Shown here piece by piece: positions 34,301-49,414 of a stretch of DNA of 64,000 bases; the stretch's first letter is position 1, and every line of letters begins with the position of its first letter. Position numbers and translations under genes: made by a program. The DNA comes from Fibrobacter sp. UWB10 (lineage in GTDB: Bacteria > Fibrobacterota > Fibrobacteria > Fibrobacterales > Fibrobacteraceae): assembly GCF_900182935.1 (NCBI RefSeq), contig NZ_FXUE01000002.1, positions 496,001-560,000 on the forward strand, written 5' to 3'. The notes beneath the pieces were generated by a model. It worked only from the letters and a program-made list of their open reading frames with translations, was not told the DNA's origin and made no database searches.

Positions 34301-36634
34301 ATGTCTAGACTTTTGACGATTCGTTTTTTATTGGTTGCGGTCCTGTTTTCGATGGTAACCATGTTTTTTGGCTGTTCTGACGACGACAGTTCTATAGAAT
34401 TTAGGATTGAACGCGAAATTTCGGATATTTCGACCTTGTTGCAGTGCGCCAAGGATGCCGATGACAGCGCTTACTGCTTTATGGTGCGTTTCCGTTTCCC
34501 GGACGATACCGCAAACCTAGAAGCGATTTACATGTGGATCGATTCGGATGTTATCGATGACACTTCGAAGACTGTGAACGACGATGAAATGTCGAGGGCA
34601 ACCAAATCCTTCAAGTTCACGGCCAACGGCGATCTTTTCGATACCATCGACGTGACTCCCTATATTCAGGAATATGTGGAAGAACGCGAAAGCTTGATGG
34701 TGGCTTTTTATTGCGACTATTCTAGCGGTCGCCCGGGCACAGTCCAGAGAACCTATTTGCATTTTGGCGACAATATTGCGCCTTCGGACATTAACATCAC
34801 CGATTCTACCTGGACTACAGGTGTTCTTTTGGAATGGGCGCGCCCGACAGACCAGACGAACTATTACAAACCGAATGAACTTTCGGGCCCGATTCTCGGC
34901 TACAACATTAGAATCTATACCGAAAACAAGAACGAAGACTTGCGCAATCTAAAGGTGCGGCTTGAATCTTCAGAAGGAATCGATTCTACGGGCAAAACGC
35001 TTTACTTGCGCCACAAGGGTTATCATTCCAACGTGGATTCCGTGTTCTTGCAGACAAAGGAACATGGCGACAGCCGTAAGAACGAACTGTATCTGGCTAT
35101 TCCGGATGGCTTTGGCTACAATGTCAATAATCCCGATTCTAATAATTTCCGCTTGATTATCGAAGGGCTCAAAGCCGAAAGCGAATATAAGGTTGGTTAT
35201 TCCGCTTGGGATACTTGCGGTAACTATACTGGCGTAGACCATTCGGAGATGCGCGCATGGCATACCATTAATACCACGGACTCGGTGGCCCCTTTGATGC
35301 CGACCAAAATTTTCACGATGCAGGATACCTTGTTCCCTGGTATGGCGCGACTCGACAGCAACAACCGCCTGCGCATTTTCTGGAGTCAGAGTGTAGACCC
35401 GCTTAAGCGCGAACACCCAATCAAGGTCGATACCGTTCTTGTGATTCCTGATTCTTGCATTTCTACGCTTTGTTATGACAACGTGAATCAGTACCGCGTT
35501 GAATACTTGGACCGCTATACCAACAAGTGGATGATCAGTTCCGATTTCGATACGTTGGATCGCTACACGAGTCTTTATGAGTTGAATGGCGATACCATGA
35601 AGATTTCTGCCACCGGTTCCTTTGTGACCGATACGATTCGCTATGTGGCTCCGGGCGACACGCTCATTCTGCGAATTACGGCAATTGATGAATCGGGCTA
35701 CTTGTCGGTTACGCTGATTGATACGATTGCTGTGTCTCCGGGTGCGATTGCAAACGAAATTGAATGCCCTGCAAACTTTGTCGCGGTCAAGTCGTCTGAC
35801 ACGACCTTCTTCTGCATGGAACGCATGGAACACCAGAATGATTCGGGCGAGTTTGTCACGAACGTTATGCATTCCGAAGCGCTTGCGGCATGCGAGGCGA
35901 TTTCGGCGGATGGCTTTAAGGTGAGCCTTTGCAATGAACGCGATTGGGAACTGGTTTGTCTTTCGGGCGGTACGCTTGCTTATGGCGTGATTCAAGACGA
36001 TACTCTTGAAATGTCCGATTTCTTGTTCCGCTATTGCAATGTGTTCTCGAACGATTCAGCCTCGGCTGCGGATCCTTTAAAGCGTAGCCCGCGTTGCATG
36101 AACCCCATGGGCGTGCGTGATTTGCCTGGTCAGTACCAGGAATGGGTGATTGGCCGTTCCGAAGATACGGCTGCCGTGCTGAAGGGTGGCTCTTATACCG
36201 TGATGGGTGGCATTGAACGCGAAACGCGTGGACTTTGCGTTGGCCGTTCATTCCCGTACTTTACGCGCTTGGCTTATACGACCGATACAGTTTATCTGTA
36301 CCGCGAAGGAACCAAGGTCGATACGGTGTTTACGGCCGATACGTCGAGGACGCTGTACAAGAAACTGACCAAGAAAGATTTCAAGGATACCTTGCAGTTC
36401 TTTGACGTGCAAGATTCCAGCGGTAATTCGGTGGGTGTCGATTACGCTCCTTATGCCGAATACAAGAAGGGCGGCGACGAATGGCTCGAATCGATTTCTA
36501 ACGGCATGAAGTACGTGCCTGACCATATAGAAGTCGTATTCCTGACAGGCGAACGCGTTTCTTACCGTGGTGTTTCGAACTTCTATAAGTCGCCAAGCAT
36601 TGGGTTTAGATGCTGCGCTTACAAGAATGAATAA
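34301..36634 (+). CDS. Large surface lipoprotein with fibronectin-III-like and FGE-like domains
   Basis: 777 residues. Signal peptide ending in a lipobox (MFFGC, Cys25). A beta-rich N-terminal region (about 30-160) is followed by Fn3-like domains around 165-310 (DSTWTTGVLLEWARP, VGYSAWDTCGNYTG) and 320-480 (ITAIDESGYLSVTLIDT). The C-terminal ~280 residues are sulfatase-modifying-factor-like: CPANFVAVKSSDTTFFCMERME, SLCNERDWELVC, NPMGVRDLPGQYQEWVIG, LKGGSYTVMGG, SIGFRCCAY. This matches the end of the protein at 20232-21479. Probably an outer-surface binding protein. Followed by the inositol-phosphatase-family gene 6 bases on. Confidence 0.72.
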   Translation: MSRLLTIRFLLVAVLFSMVTMFFGCSDDDSSIEFRIEREISDISTLLQCAKDADDSAYCFMVRFRFPDDTANLEAIYMWIDSDVIDDTSKTVNDDEMSRATKSFKFTANGDLFDTIDVTPYIQEYVEERESLMVAFYCDYSSGRPGTVQRTYLHFGDNIAPSDINITDSTWTTGVLLEWARPTDQTNYYKPNELSGPILGYNIRIYTENKNEDLRNLKVRLESSEGIDSTGKTLYLRHKGYHSNVDSVFLQTKEHGDSRKNELYLAIPDGFGYNVNNPDSNNFRLIIEGLKAESEYKVGYSAWDTCGNYTGVDHSEMRAWHTINTTDSVAPLMPTKIFTMQDTLFPGMARLDSNNRLRIFWSQSVDPLKREHPIKVDTVLVIPDSCISTLCYDNVNQYRVEYLDRYTNKWMISSDFDTLDRYTSLYELNGDTMKISATGSFVTDTIRYVAPGDTLILRITAIDESGYLSVTLIDTIAVSPGAIANEIECPANFVAVKSSDTTFFCMERMEHQNDSGEFVTNVMHSEALAACEAISADGFKVSLCNERDWELVCLSGGTLAYGVIQDDTLEMSDFLFRYCNVFSNDSASAADPLKRSPRCMNPMGVRDLPGQYQEWVIGRSEDTAAVLKGGSYTVMGGIERETRGLCVGRSFPYFTRLAYTTDTVYLYREGTKVDTVFTADTSRTLYKKLTKKDFKDTLQFFDVQDSSGNSVGVDYAPYAEYKKGGDEWLESISNGMKYVPDHIEVVFLTGERVSYRGVSNFYKSPSIGFRCCAYKNE

Positions 36635-36640
36635 TTAAAA

Positions 36641-37426
36641 ATGAATAATGATGATTTTTTAAAAGTCGCTGAAGCGCTTGCTAAAGAGGCGGGCGCTCTT
36701 TGTCTTGAAATTCAACAGAACTTGGGCGATGTCAAGTACAAGTCCAAAAAGGACGTGGTAACCCGCGCTGACATTGCAAGCGAAAAACTGATTGTAGAAG
36801 GACTCCGCAAGGCTTTCCCTGAACATTCGATTCGCACCGAAGAGGCGGGTGTTATCGAAGGCTCGGACCCGCGTTACCGCTGGATTATCGACCCGGTCGA
36901 TGGCACAGTGAACTTTAGCCGTGGAATCCCGTTCTGGGGCATTTCGATTGCGCTCCATTTTGAAGGCAAGCCGCTTGTCGCGGTGGTGAACTTGCCTAAG
37001 CTGGGCGAGCTCTTTACGGCAGTAAAGGGCGAGGGCGCCTTCATGAACGGTAAGCGTATTCATGTGAGCGATGAATCGGACCCGGTGCATGCGATTGTAT
37101 CGAACGGCGATTTTAACGTGGGCGAGGTGGCCAAAATCAACGCCCAGAATTCCAAGAATTTTGCCCGCGAAGCCGAAACCTTTGAACGTGTAAAATGTTT
37201 TGGTTCGGCCGTTATCGAGGGCTGTTTTACCGCCTGCGGGCGCCTGGACTGTTTTGTGATGACCATGAGTTACCCGTGGGATATTGCAGCCATAGCCTTG
37301 ATTGTCGAAGAAGCTGGCGGCAAGTCGACCCATATTGACGGGACTCCCATGCAGTTCGTGGATGCCGAACAAGTCGCCTTTAGTAACGGAATTTTACATA
37401 ATACGTTGATTTCGACGCTTCAATAG
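36641..37426 (+). CDS. suhB: Inositol monophosphatase family phosphatase (SuhB-like)
   Basis: 261 residues. Mg-dependent sugar-phosphate phosphatase. Metal-site motifs: EEAG (after SIRT), WIIDPVDGTVNFSRGIPFWGISIAL and SYPWDIAAIALIVEEAGG. Family members hydrolyse inositol phosphates, FBP or related compounds, and E. coli SuhB also binds RNA polymerase; the substrate here is not known. It starts 6 bases after the large lipoprotein gene. Confidence 0.9.
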   Translation: MNNDDFLKVAEALAKEAGALCLEIQQNLGDVKYKSKKDVVTRADIASEKLIVEGLRKAFPEHSIRTEEAGVIEGSDPRYRWIIDPVDGTVNFSRGIPFWGISIALHFEGKPLVAVVNLPKLGELFTAVKGEGAFMNGKRIHVSDESDPVHAIVSNGDFNVGEVAKINAQNSKNFAREAETFERVKCFGSAVIEGCFTACGRLDCFVMTMSYPWDIAAIALIVEEAGGKSTHIDGTPMQFVDAEQVAFSNGILHNTLISTLQ

Positions 37427-37527
37427 AGGCGTGCCGTTCTAGTGTAAACATTCTTTTTAATGAAAAATTGCCAAAATAAGCTATATTGGCATTGGGTTTG
37501 CGGTGTGGTAATTTTTTGGAGAAAGTC

Positions 37528-39327
37528 ATGAATTGTAGAAAATACCTTTTGTCGGGCCTTGCCGTTTTTGGTTTGGCTGCGACGAGTGCTGTTGCCGCAC
37601 TTAGCACCGACGACTATGTGGAAGCTGCGTGGATGACAACCCGATTCTTCGGTGCGCAGCGTTCTGGCCAGGGCCCCAACTGGATTTTGGATGGCACGAG
37701 CAACCCGACTAGCTTTACCAAGGATAGCTATAACGGCAAAGACGTGAGCGGTGGTTGGTTTGACTGCGGTGACCACGTGATGTATGGTCAGTCTCAGGGT
37801 TATGCCTCTTATGTGCTCGCTTTGGCTTATGCCGAATTTACTGAAGGTTTCTACGACCTTTATACCGGTGACTACACCGACTACAAGGCTGCTAACAACT
37901 ACTCCATGAAGAGTGGTAAGGCCAACAAGGTGCGAGACTTGCTCGAAGAACTCCGTTACGAAGCGGACTTCTGGGTAAAGGCCGCTATTGATGGCAACAG
38001 CTTTGTGACGGTCAAGGGTGATGGTAACGCTGACCACCAGAAATGGGTGACTGCCGGTGCCATGAGCAAGCTCGGCTCGGGCGAAGGTGGCGAACCGCGT
38101 TCGATTACGGGTAACGCAAACGATGGCTTTACTCCGGGCCTTGCTGCGGCTATGCTTGCCGTGATGGCTCGTGTTGACCCCGATACGGCAAACCAGGCTA
38201 AGTACCTGAAGGCTGCAAAGACGGCCTATTCTTACGCCAAGAGCCACAAGGGTGTTACGAACTCTCAGGGTTTCTATGAATCCAGCTGGTGGGATGGCCG
38301 TTGGGAAGACGGTCCGTTCCTTGCTGAACTCGAACTTTACCGCACGACGAATGAAGAGTCTTACAAGAAGGCCGCTATTGACCGTTATGATAACTTGAAG
38401 TTCAACTTGGGCGAAGGCACGCACTTTATGTACAGCAACGTGGTGCCCCTGTCTGCCGTGATGGCCGAAGCCGTGTTCGAAGAAACTCCGCATGGCATGC
38501 GTAAGGAAGCCGTTGGCGTGTTGGATTTGATTTACGATGAAAAGGCTAAGGACGGCATTTTCCAGAATCCGAACGGAATGGGGTCGGGCAAGTTCCCGGT
38601 GCGTGTTCCGTCTGGCGGTGCATTCCTGTATGCGTTGAGCGACAAGTTCAACAATACAGATGAACACATGAAGATGATCGAGAAGAATGTGGGTTACTTG
38701 CTTGGCGACAACGGTAGCAAGAAGTCCTATGTGGTTGGCTTTAACAAAAACGGCGCAAACGCTCCGTCTAGACCGCACCATCGTGGCTACTATGGCAACG
38801 AAAATGCGGGTGTCGAAGTGGGCGGCGCTCCGAATCCTCCTGAAAAGAACAAGCTCTTGGGCGGTATGATTGCTGGTGATTTTACGAGCGGCAATCACGA
38901 CGGCAATACGTCTAACTGGCAGACGAACGAAGTCTGCGTTGACTTGAATGCTCCGCTCGTTGGCGCTCTCGGCTATATCTTGAGCAAGAAGGCTCCGAAG
39001 ACCGACGAAGATCTCGGCATCAAGTCTATCGTCAAGAAGGACACGACGAAGAAGGATACCGTTGTCAAGGATACTAGCGACGCCATTATCCCGCGTCTTG
39101 CCTTGGCTAAGAACTTCAACCTGACTTCGAAGGGCTCCATGGTGAGCGTTTCTCAGGCTCAGAATGTGCCGTTCAAGGTGCAGGTGTTCGACCTCACTGG
39201 CAAGCTCTTGCAAGAAGTCAAGAGCGAAGGCAAGAACCTTGAATTTAAGATTGAAAGCAAGGGCGTGTTCCGTGTGCGCGTGATGTCTGCCCGAGCAAGT
39301 GAAATGTTTACCGTGAAGGCTTACTAG
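37528..39327 (+). CDS. Secreted GH9 endoglucanase with C-terminal sorting-like domain
   Basis: 599 residues from the ATG at 37528 (TTGGAGAAAG upstream). Signal peptide MNCRKYLLSGLAVFGLAATSAVA, then directly a GH9 (alpha/alpha)6 barrel: GGWFDCGDHVMYGQ holds the catalytic-base aspartates (Asp79/Asp82), SRPHHRGYYGN the conserved His, and NWQTNEVCVDLNAPLVG the acid Glu. No N-terminal Ig or CBM is seen. After a Thr/Lys/Asp linker (KKDTTKKDTVVKDTSD) comes an ~80-residue beta domain (VSQAQNVPFKVQVFDLTGKLL, EMFTVKAY) like type IX secretion C-terminal signals. It cleaves internal beta-1,4 links of cellulose or mixed glucans; exact specificity is not shown. Confidence 0.92.
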   Translation: MNCRKYLLSGLAVFGLAATSAVAALSTDDYVEAAWMTTRFFGAQRSGQGPNWILDGTSNPTSFTKDSYNGKDVSGGWFDCGDHVMYGQSQGYASYVLALAYAEFTEGFYDLYTGDYTDYKAANNYSMKSGKANKVRDLLEELRYEADFWVKAAIDGNSFVTVKGDGNADHQKWVTAGAMSKLGSGEGGEPRSITGNANDGFTPGLAAAMLAVMARVDPDTANQAKYLKAAKTAYSYAKSHKGVTNSQGFYESSWWDGRWEDGPFLAELELYRTTNEESYKKAAIDRYDNLKFNLGEGTHFMYSNVVPLSAVMAEAVFEETPHGMRKEAVGVLDLIYDEKAKDGIFQNPNGMGSGKFPVRVPSGGAFLYALSDKFNNTDEHMKMIEKNVGYLLGDNGSKKSYVVGFNKNGANAPSRPHHRGYYGNENAGVEVGGAPNPPEKNKLLGGMIAGDFTSGNHDGNTSNWQTNEVCVDLNAPLVGALGYILSKKAPKTDEDLGIKSIVKKDTTKKDTVVKDTSDAIIPRLALAKNFNLTSKGSMVSVSQAQNVPFKVQVFDLTGKLLQEVKSEGKNLEFKIESKGVFRVRVMSARASEMFTVKAY

Positions 39328-39359
39328 TCGTCGCGAATAGACATTCGAAATTTGCGTAA

Positions 39360-39386
39360 AAACCCGCCTTTTGAGGGCGGGTTTTT
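39360..39386 (+). terminator. Terminator of the GH9 gene
   Basis: AAACCCGCC (39360-39368) pairs with GGCGGGTTT (39376-39384) followed by Ts. Confidence 0.9.
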
Positions 39387-39455
39387 CCATTATGTGAAAA
39401 GCATTTTTAGCTATGATTTGTAAAACTTTATTTACCAACTATCTGAAAATAGATA

Positions 39456-39475
39456 AACTTACAAAAATGTAGGTT
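39456..39475. promoter_or_regulatory. Operator-like palindrome 1 upstream of gdhA
   Basis: AACTTACA-AAAA-TGTAGGTT, an inverted repeat with one mismatch to the second copy 82 bases downstream. A dimeric regulator site is likely; the regulator is not known. Confidence 0.5.
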
Positions 39476-39537
39476 TTGTACTTTGTGTGCCTTGAAATTT
39501 AACGAAAAAAGGCAATTTTGAAAACTTGCAAAATACT

Positions 39538-39557
39538 AACTTACAAAAATGTAAGTT
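39538..39557. promoter_or_regulatory. Operator-like palindrome 2 upstream of gdhA
   Basis: AACTTACA-AAAA-TGTAAGTT, a perfect 8-base inverted repeat with four-base spacer, 103 bases before the gdhA ATG. Same sequence as palindrome 1 apart from one base. Confidence 0.55.
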
Positions 39558-39630
39558 TTTGAAGATTTTTCCCGATTTTTCACTATTTGTGATAGCTGTT
39601 TGCTATCTTTACACCCGTTGAAAACATTAA

Positions 39631-41010
<1,380 letters not shown>

Positions 41011-41033
41011 TTTCCGAAGGAAATTACCACTCT

Positions 41034-41071
41034 AAAAAGTCCTCGGTCTCGCAAGAGCCGGGGGCTTTTTT
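41034..41071 (+). terminator. Terminator of gdhA
   Basis: AAGTCCTCGGTCTC pairs with GAGCCGGGGGCTT across a GCAA tetraloop, followed by six Ts. Confidence 0.88.
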
Positions 41072-41103
41072 ATATGTTCTGGCCTTCGCAGTAGTGTGCA
41101 AAC

Positions 41104-41142
41104 GAGTGTCGCGACGGTCTGCTTGCAGACCGGCATGACCGA
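41104..41142. repeat. Divergent copy of the structured repeat hairpin (copy C)
   Basis: GAGTGTCGCGAC, then a hairpin GGTCTGC-TT-GCAGACC, then CATGACCGA. Copies A and B have the same flanks around AATAC-TT-GTATT, so the stem sequence has changed on both sides while pairing and the TT loop are kept. Confidence 0.6.
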
Positions 41143-41348
41143 GTGCAGCCACGGACGCCTATACGAAACTTGCCACTTTAGTGGCTTAGTTGAGTTATCC
41201 TCTTTGGGGAGTAGGCGTCCACTCCGAGCTGGGGTCCCTCCCGCAAAAAAAATAAGGTTTAATCCTACACTATTCTGACTTGGAATAATTGCTTTTTGTT
41301 TTCTTTTGTATATATTCACTTGTTAGGGATACCTTTTACGGGTGGAAT

Positions 41349-46923
<5,575 letters not shown>

Positions 46924-47299
46924 AATAATCCTCTTTTTGTGTCTTTAAACTCTGCGGCGTTACTCGTAAAAATCTGCGGGTAAAAAACGCCAAATTTCGG
47001 GCTAAAATGTAGAAAAAGTAGACAGTATGAAGTTGGCTGTAAGAAGGAAGATGATGTATTCTCTTGAAAAACAATAAATGTATCTCGTCACTTTTGACCC
47101 CCGAAATTTCGCTAAAAACGGCACTTTCAAAGTAGTTTATTTGTTACGGAATATTTAAAATAATCTTAAAATTGCTTGTTTTGAGCTAAAAACGGCATTT
47201 GATGAATTTTATACAACAAAACGTTGTTCAAAAACCCTTTAAACCGGTGGGGAATAAGTCTATATTAGGCCCGACTTCTAAAAAACGAGGTTGGTTTTG
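46924..47299. other. Divergent control region between ilvD and the surface protein/peptide operon
   Basis: 376 bases, A+T-rich. Contains a 15-base direct repeat GCTAAAAACGGCA(C/T)TT at 47111 and 47185, an imperfect hairpin ACAAC-aaaac-GTTGT (about 47212-47226), a TATATT -10-like hexamer at 47261, and a copy of the dispersed AAGTAGACAGTA-type microrepeat at 47016. No gene seen. Confidence 0.55.
47016..47048 (+). repeat. Dispersed TAGACAGTA-type microrepeat
   Basis: AAGTAGACAGTATGAAGT, near-identical to AAGTAGACAGTAGGAAGT at 55001 and related to GTAGACAGTTAGAAGG on the minus strand at about 21494-21513. Confidence 0.45.
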
Positions 47300-49174
47300 A
47301 TGGAAAAAAATATTCTCACGAATAGATTTTGTGGCGTATTTGTATGCGCTCTTATGTTGTTTGCAACACAGGTTTTTGCCGCTTGGGACGGATCTTCCAT
47401 GAAAGAGCCGGAAATTCAAGAGATAGAAGGCAAAAACTTTTATTTGATTAATGACGAAGCCGAATTGGCATGGTTCGCTAACGAAACCAATAAAAATCCT
47501 GGCGCCAGGTTGAATATCAATGCCAAGTTGAATGCCGACTTGGACATGAACCACAAATTGTGGATTCCGATGGCTGCAGGCACGGGTAAAGTTGCGTTCG
47601 AGGGAATTATTGATGGTGACGGCCATGTTATTTCGAATTTGTACATCAATAGCGATGAAGTTGCCGCTGTAAAAAAAGAATTCGCTCAGAATCTTGGTTT
47701 TGTAGGTGTCTTGGGCAATGGCTCGGTGAAAAACATTGTCTTTGAAAATGTGGATATTGTAACATCGACTAATGCTGGCTCCATTTTATCTAGTAAGACG
47801 AATCAGATCTCTGTCGGTGCCGTTGTGGGGTGGCTGGCTGATAAAAATCCGGGTGGTGTAGTGTCGGCTTGCTATGTGTCTGGATCCATTCATGCTACTG
47901 GTGACGGTCAAGGTATTGGAGGCATTGTTGGAAATGGCAAAAATGGAACGATTGAGCATTGCTTGAGTGCTGTTACGATTCTGGCTGAAGGCAATGATGC
48001 TTTTGTTGGCGGTATTATTGGGATTACGAAGGCTACCTTGTCAGTGAAATCTTGCGTGTACGATGGTGAGGGATTGACCAATTTGGGCAATGGTGTGACG
48101 GGTGCTGTTGTCGGCAATCATATTAGTGGAGCACTCACTACCTCTAACAATTACTATGATGAAGACTTGAGCGGTATCGGCAATGGTTCTGAATCTGGTA
48201 ATACCAAGGTTGATTTGGTAAATGCCGAAGGTATCGCATGCGCTTTGAATGACGGTGAAATGCTTGACGGTTATTGTTCCGTTGCGTCTCCGTGGTCAGT
48301 GGGCGAAAAGTCGTTGGCCTTGAATGGTTATGGAGCGGCTACAATTTCTGTTTTGACGGTTAAGGTGACCCAGTATGGTGCCGTGAAGATTACGGAATAC
48401 CCCGATAAGACTGTTGCTGAAATCAATGGCTCTTACATGGGACCGGATACAGTAAAAATTGAAAAGGATATCCTTGTTGATCAGGTGGTGTTCAACCGCA
48501 CATTTAATGTGAACAAGATGTCTTCGATGATGATGCCTTTCTCGATCGATACGGCAAACGTGAGTGGCGCTGTAATTTATGAATTTAAAGAAGTAACCCA
48601 TGTGGATGACGTTTGGAAGGTGAAAGTCCGTAAAGCAGCAGCAATACTTGCCAATACGCCTTATATGGTTTTGCCTAAGGCGACAAATATCACCTTTAAT
48701 ATCGAAACTCCAGTAATTTTCAACACGACTGTCAAAACCGAAAAGAATTTGAGTACGGGTTCTTGGGAGTTCAAGGGTGTGTATGCCTATACCACGTTTG
48801 AAAATGACCCAGACCTTGGCCGAATTTACGGCTTTGCTGCAACGGAAAGCGATGGCGTTAAGGTGGGGCAGTTTGTAAAGGTGGGGAGTGGAGCTTGGTC
48901 CCCTGCCATGCGAGCCTATTTGGTTCACCATGGTGCCACTGTTGCCGCTAAAACGCGTGGTAGTTTGGAATATTTTGGCTTGGATAATCCGCTTGAAATT
49001 GATATTGAATTTGTCGATGACAACAACAATGTGGTTGAAACGGGTATGCTCAATACGGTGACTGGTGAAATTCGTATGGATCGCTGGTTCGACTTGAATG
49101 GTCGCAAGCTGAATGCAAAACCAACGACTCGCGGAACCTATTACCACAACGGAAAAAGAGAAATCATTAAGTAA
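47300..49174 (+). CDS. Secreted GLUG-like beta-helix surface protein upstream of the peptide gene
   Basis: 624 residues from the ATG at 47300. Signal peptide (NRFCGVFVCALMLFATQVFA). Residues ~30-300 have the right-handed beta-helix style of GLUG-repeat proteins: LNINAKLNADLDMN, FEGIIDGDGHVISNLYI, GFVGVLGNGSVKNIVFENV, GAVVGW, GIGGIVGNGKNGTIEHC, GGIIGI. The second half is beta-rich without recognised domain. The end, WFDLNGRKL...GTYYHNGKREIIK, matches the short C-terminal motif common in exported proteins of Bacteroidota-type bacteria. The 46-residue peptide gene follows after 12 bases, so both are on one transcript. Confidence 0.75.
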   Translation: MEKNILTNRFCGVFVCALMLFATQVFAAWDGSSMKEPEIQEIEGKNFYLINDEAELAWFANETNKNPGARLNINAKLNADLDMNHKLWIPMAAGTGKVAFEGIIDGDGHVISNLYINSDEVAAVKKEFAQNLGFVGVLGNGSVKNIVFENVDIVTSTNAGSILSSKTNQISVGAVVGWLADKNPGGVVSACYVSGSIHATGDGQGIGGIVGNGKNGTIEHCLSAVTILAEGNDAFVGGIIGITKATLSVKSCVYDGEGLTNLGNGVTGAVVGNHISGALTTSNNYYDEDLSGIGNGSESGNTKVDLVNAEGIACALNDGEMLDGYCSVASPWSVGEKSLALNGYGAATISVLTVKVTQYGAVKITEYPDKTVAEINGSYMGPDTVKIEKDILVDQVVFNRTFNVNKMSSMMMPFSIDTANVSGAVIYEFKEVTHVDDVWKVKVRKAAAILANTPYMVLPKATNITFNIETPVIFNTTVKTEKNLSTGSWEFKGVYAYTTFENDPDLGRIYGFAATESDGVKVGQFVKVGSGAWSPAMRAYLVHHGATVAAKTRGSLEYFGLDNPLEIDIEFVDDNNNVVETGMLNTVTGEIRMDRWFDLNGRKLNAKPTTRGTYYHNGKREIIK

Positions 49175-49186
49175 AAGGAGTCTATC

Positions 49187-49327
49187 ATGAATTTTAACGA
49201 AAAGAAAAAATATGTTGCTCCTGAAATGGAAGTGTTTGACATGGAATGCCGTTGCATTTTATGCGGTAGCGATAAAGATGTTGATAATGGAGATCCGGAC
49301 GAACTTATCGTTGAATCAGAAAACTAA
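49187..49327 (+). CDS. RiPP precursor peptide candidate (46 residues)
   Basis: Strong site AAAAGGAG, 8 bases before the ATG. The first ~20 residues are a leader: KKKYVAPEMEVFDME has the Y-x-x-P pattern used by PqqD/B1-type recognition elements of lasso-like pathways. Then CRCILC, and an acidic tail CGSDKDVDNGD...VESEN. If cut before Gly27, the core starts with Gly and has Asp at position 7; if cut before Cys26, Asp at 8; both fit the ring size of lasso peptides. Three cysteines lie in C-R-C-I-L-C. A Ser near the C-terminus could be the target of the HprK-like kinase. Too short for most gene finders. Followed by a terminator and the modification genes. Confidence 0.72.
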   Translation: MNFNEKKKYVAPEMEVFDMECRCILCGSDKDVDNGDPDELIVESEN

Positions 49328-49374
49328 GACTAGCTTTAAGAATAAAGTGTAAAGCTTCGCTTAAATCTTTAAAT

Positions 49375-49397
49375 GGGCCCCATGGGGGCCTTTTTTT
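49375..49397 (+). terminator. Terminator between the peptide gene and the modification genes
   Basis: GGCCCC (49376-49381) pairs with GGGGCC (49385-49390), three-base loop, then seven Ts. Placed so that most transcripts of the surface protein and peptide would stop before the enzymes. Confidence 0.8.
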
Positions 49398-49414
49398 ATG
49401 TTATCTTTGGGGGC

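Larger units (their letters stand above)
41011..41348. other. Intergenic region between gdhA and the triple-domain surface protein
   Basis: 338 bases without a gene. Just past the gdhA stop is TAATTTCC-gaa-GGAAATTA (41008-41026), then the terminator, a divergent member of the structured repeat family (41101-41142), a larger inverted repeat GGACGCCTA/TAGGCGTCC (about 41153-41220) enclosing CCACTttAGTGG, and an A+T-rich promoter-like stretch. Confidence 0.65.
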
